From NCBI GenBank assembly GCA_016215605.1, contig JACRJB010000068.1:124001-188000 (forward strand): a stretch of 64,000 nt of DNA. The letters are read 5' to 3'. Below, in pieces: positions 63,137 through 64,000 of this stretch. The notes under the pieces are model-generated. The model saw nothing but the letters and a program-made list of their open reading frames with translations. It searched no databases and had not been told where the DNA came from. Source of the stretch: Rhodopseudomonas palustris. GTDB taxonomy: Bacteria; Pseudomonadota; Alphaproteobacteria; Rhizobiales; Xanthobacteraceae. Made by a program: the position numbers and the translations under genes. Position 1 is the stretch's first letter; each line of letters opens with the position of its first letter.

Positions 63137-63424
63137 GTGACGCGCGTGGGCAAAACTCTTCTCGCCACCGGAGCTCTGGTTTTGCTGGTCGCGGTCGCCT
63201 GGTGGTGGCTGACCTATGGGGACGTGGTGCAATACACCTATCTCAGCGCACCGGAAGCGGCCGCTTGCCTGGTCGGCCGCTCTGGCGTCTGCGATCTCGC
63301 GCGTTCGCTGTGCCGTGGATCGCATCCCGCCGCGATCGTCGCCTATTGGTGGGGGACGTTCTGGATCGGAATCGGCTTTGCATCGGCGGGCCTGACGCTC
63401 ACCGGCACTGACCGCGCGCCGTGA
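63137..63424 (+). CDS. Small membrane protein following the importer
   Basis: A 95-residue protein from GTG 63137 with two hydrophobic helices (about 7-26 and 67-88) and a short periplasmic-type loop with three cysteines (AACLVGRSGVCDLARSLCRG). It starts 7 bases after the ATPase stop. I recognise no family; the cysteines may form disulfides or hold a ligand. Confidence 0.7.
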   Translation: MTRVGKTLLATGALVLLVAVAWWWLTYGDVVQYTYLSAPEAAACLVGRSGVCDLARSLCRGSHPAAIVAYWWGTFWIGIGFASAGLTLTGTDRAP

Positions 63425-63656
63425 TGCTTAGAACGACGCTGCACAGCACCGGCAAGTACATACCGCAAGATCTCGATGATAGGACCGATGAGTTGCTGAC
63501 GCGGCTGCAGGAGAAAACGCGTCATGCGTCAACGCAGACTATGAAAGCCAATCCTCGGACGAATGAGCTACGAGTGTCGATATCGAGTGATTAGTTCGTG
63601 TGTCAGGCGAACTGGTCGCTGTTGCAAATGATCGTCAAGGAACGGCGAAAGAACTT

Positions 63657-64000
63657 ATGGACAGTGCGTCGAATTCGATTGCAGGAATGACCGCAGCGAC
63701 GACGCCCTGTCCGGCACAGGCGATGCGCATGGCGGCGTCCAAGCCGGCCTTTCCGGCGCTCGAAGGCCGCCATCCGTGCTTCAGCACGACGGCCGAGGGG
63801 CATTCGCGCAGCGCTCGGCTGCATCTTCCGGTGAGCCCGGGCTGCAATATCGATTGCGCCTTCTGCATTCGCGATTTCAATCGGCGCGACCAGCGCCCCG
63901 GCGTTGCGACGCGGTTGCTGACGCCGGAGCAGGCGGTCGACATCGTCGAGCGTGCCCTCGAACTCTGCCCGACGATCAACGTGGTCGGCATTGCGGGGCC
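63657..64000 (+). CDS. NifB-like radical SAM protein (partial, cut by window end)
   Basis: The visible 114 codons contain the radical SAM motif CNIDCAFC, then the NifB-type IRDFNRRDQRPGVATRLLTPEQAVDIV and NVVGIAG. It is closer to canonical NifB than the protein at 38601 because it keeps the RPGV block. NifB makes the cofactor core for nitrogenase-type enzymes; MarB is the equivalent in methylthio-alkane reductase systems. The rest lies beyond base 64000. No sigma-54 site with correct spacing precedes it. Confidence 0.85.
   Translation, partial: MDSASNSIAGMTAATTPCPAQAMRMAASKPAFPALEGRHPCFSTTAEGHSRSARLHLPVSPGCNIDCAFCIRDFNRRDQRPGVATRLLTPEQAVDIVERALELCPTINVVGIAG

Noticed and set aside
63618..63640. 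TGG...TGC string before the second NifB-like gene as a sigma-54 promoter
   Set aside because: The spacing is GG-N8-GC, not GG-N10-GC.

Overview
The window is high-GC DNA from a photosynthetic alphaproteobacterium, most likely Rhodopseudomonas (R. palustris group). It carries LH2 antenna genes (pucBA), a vanadium nitrogenase operon, sox/flavocytochrome c sulfide oxidation genes and many ABC importers, a mix typical of purple non-sulfur bacteria. No rRNA, tRNA, IS element or CRISPR array was seen.

Left part (1-14988), vanadium nitrogenase island: vnfDGK is followed by a translationally coupled gene of unknown function, a NifX-family gene and a ModE-type HTH regulator. Facing it is a minus-strand set of a Phn-type ABC importer and a DUF2478/DUF4213/DUF364 fusion. 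Divergent from that set is a plus-strand operon of an ATP-grasp enzyme, a signal-less binding-protein-like protein, a G3E GTPase, a stand-alone ABC ATPase and a nitroreductase. Two intergenic regions (637-1053 and 10154-10580) each hold two divergent canonical sigma-54 promoters (GG-N10-GC) around one GTAC-N6-GAAC dyad of the VnfA type. This ties the importer, the fusion protein, the unknown operon and a NifX-glyoxalase fusion (cut by the window start) to the V-nitrogenase regulon. I infer vanadate uptake and metal or cofactor handling. vnfH, vnfE, vnfN and vnfA are not in the window.

Middle (15807-37748): a CoA-dependent catabolic cluster with a TctABC-type importer (15807-23014); a TAT-exported ABC importer followed by a DUF1847 protein and a four-rhodanese protein; a strikingly methionine-rich small protein; a cupin regulator; and a sulfonate module (SsuA-like binding protein, CoA-acylating sulfoacetaldehyde dehydrogenase, SucCD-like CoA ligase, Xsc, Lrp regulator) that would convert sulfoacetate to acetyl phosphate and sulfite.

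Right part (38050-64000), mainly organic and inorganic sulfur: a NifX-like/NifB-like/acireductone-dioxygenase-like operon; cystathionine beta-synthase and cystathionine gamma-lyase/synthase; a 2OG-Fe(II) oxygenase; an aminotransferase; the MetQNI importer; O-acetylhomoserine sulfhydrylase; and a nitrogenase-like D/K pair that I place with the methylthio-alkane reductases (MarDK type). Then come threonine aldolase, SoxYZ, flavocytochrome c sulfide dehydrogenase, a YeeE/YedE transporter, pucBA, a HisC-like aminotransferase, a second paralogous TAT-type ABC importer, and a second NifB-like gene cut by the window end. The logic appears to be scavenging of sulfur from sulfonates, thioethers and sulfide and feeding it to cysteine and methionine. 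No NifH-like reductase for the D/K pair is encoded here.
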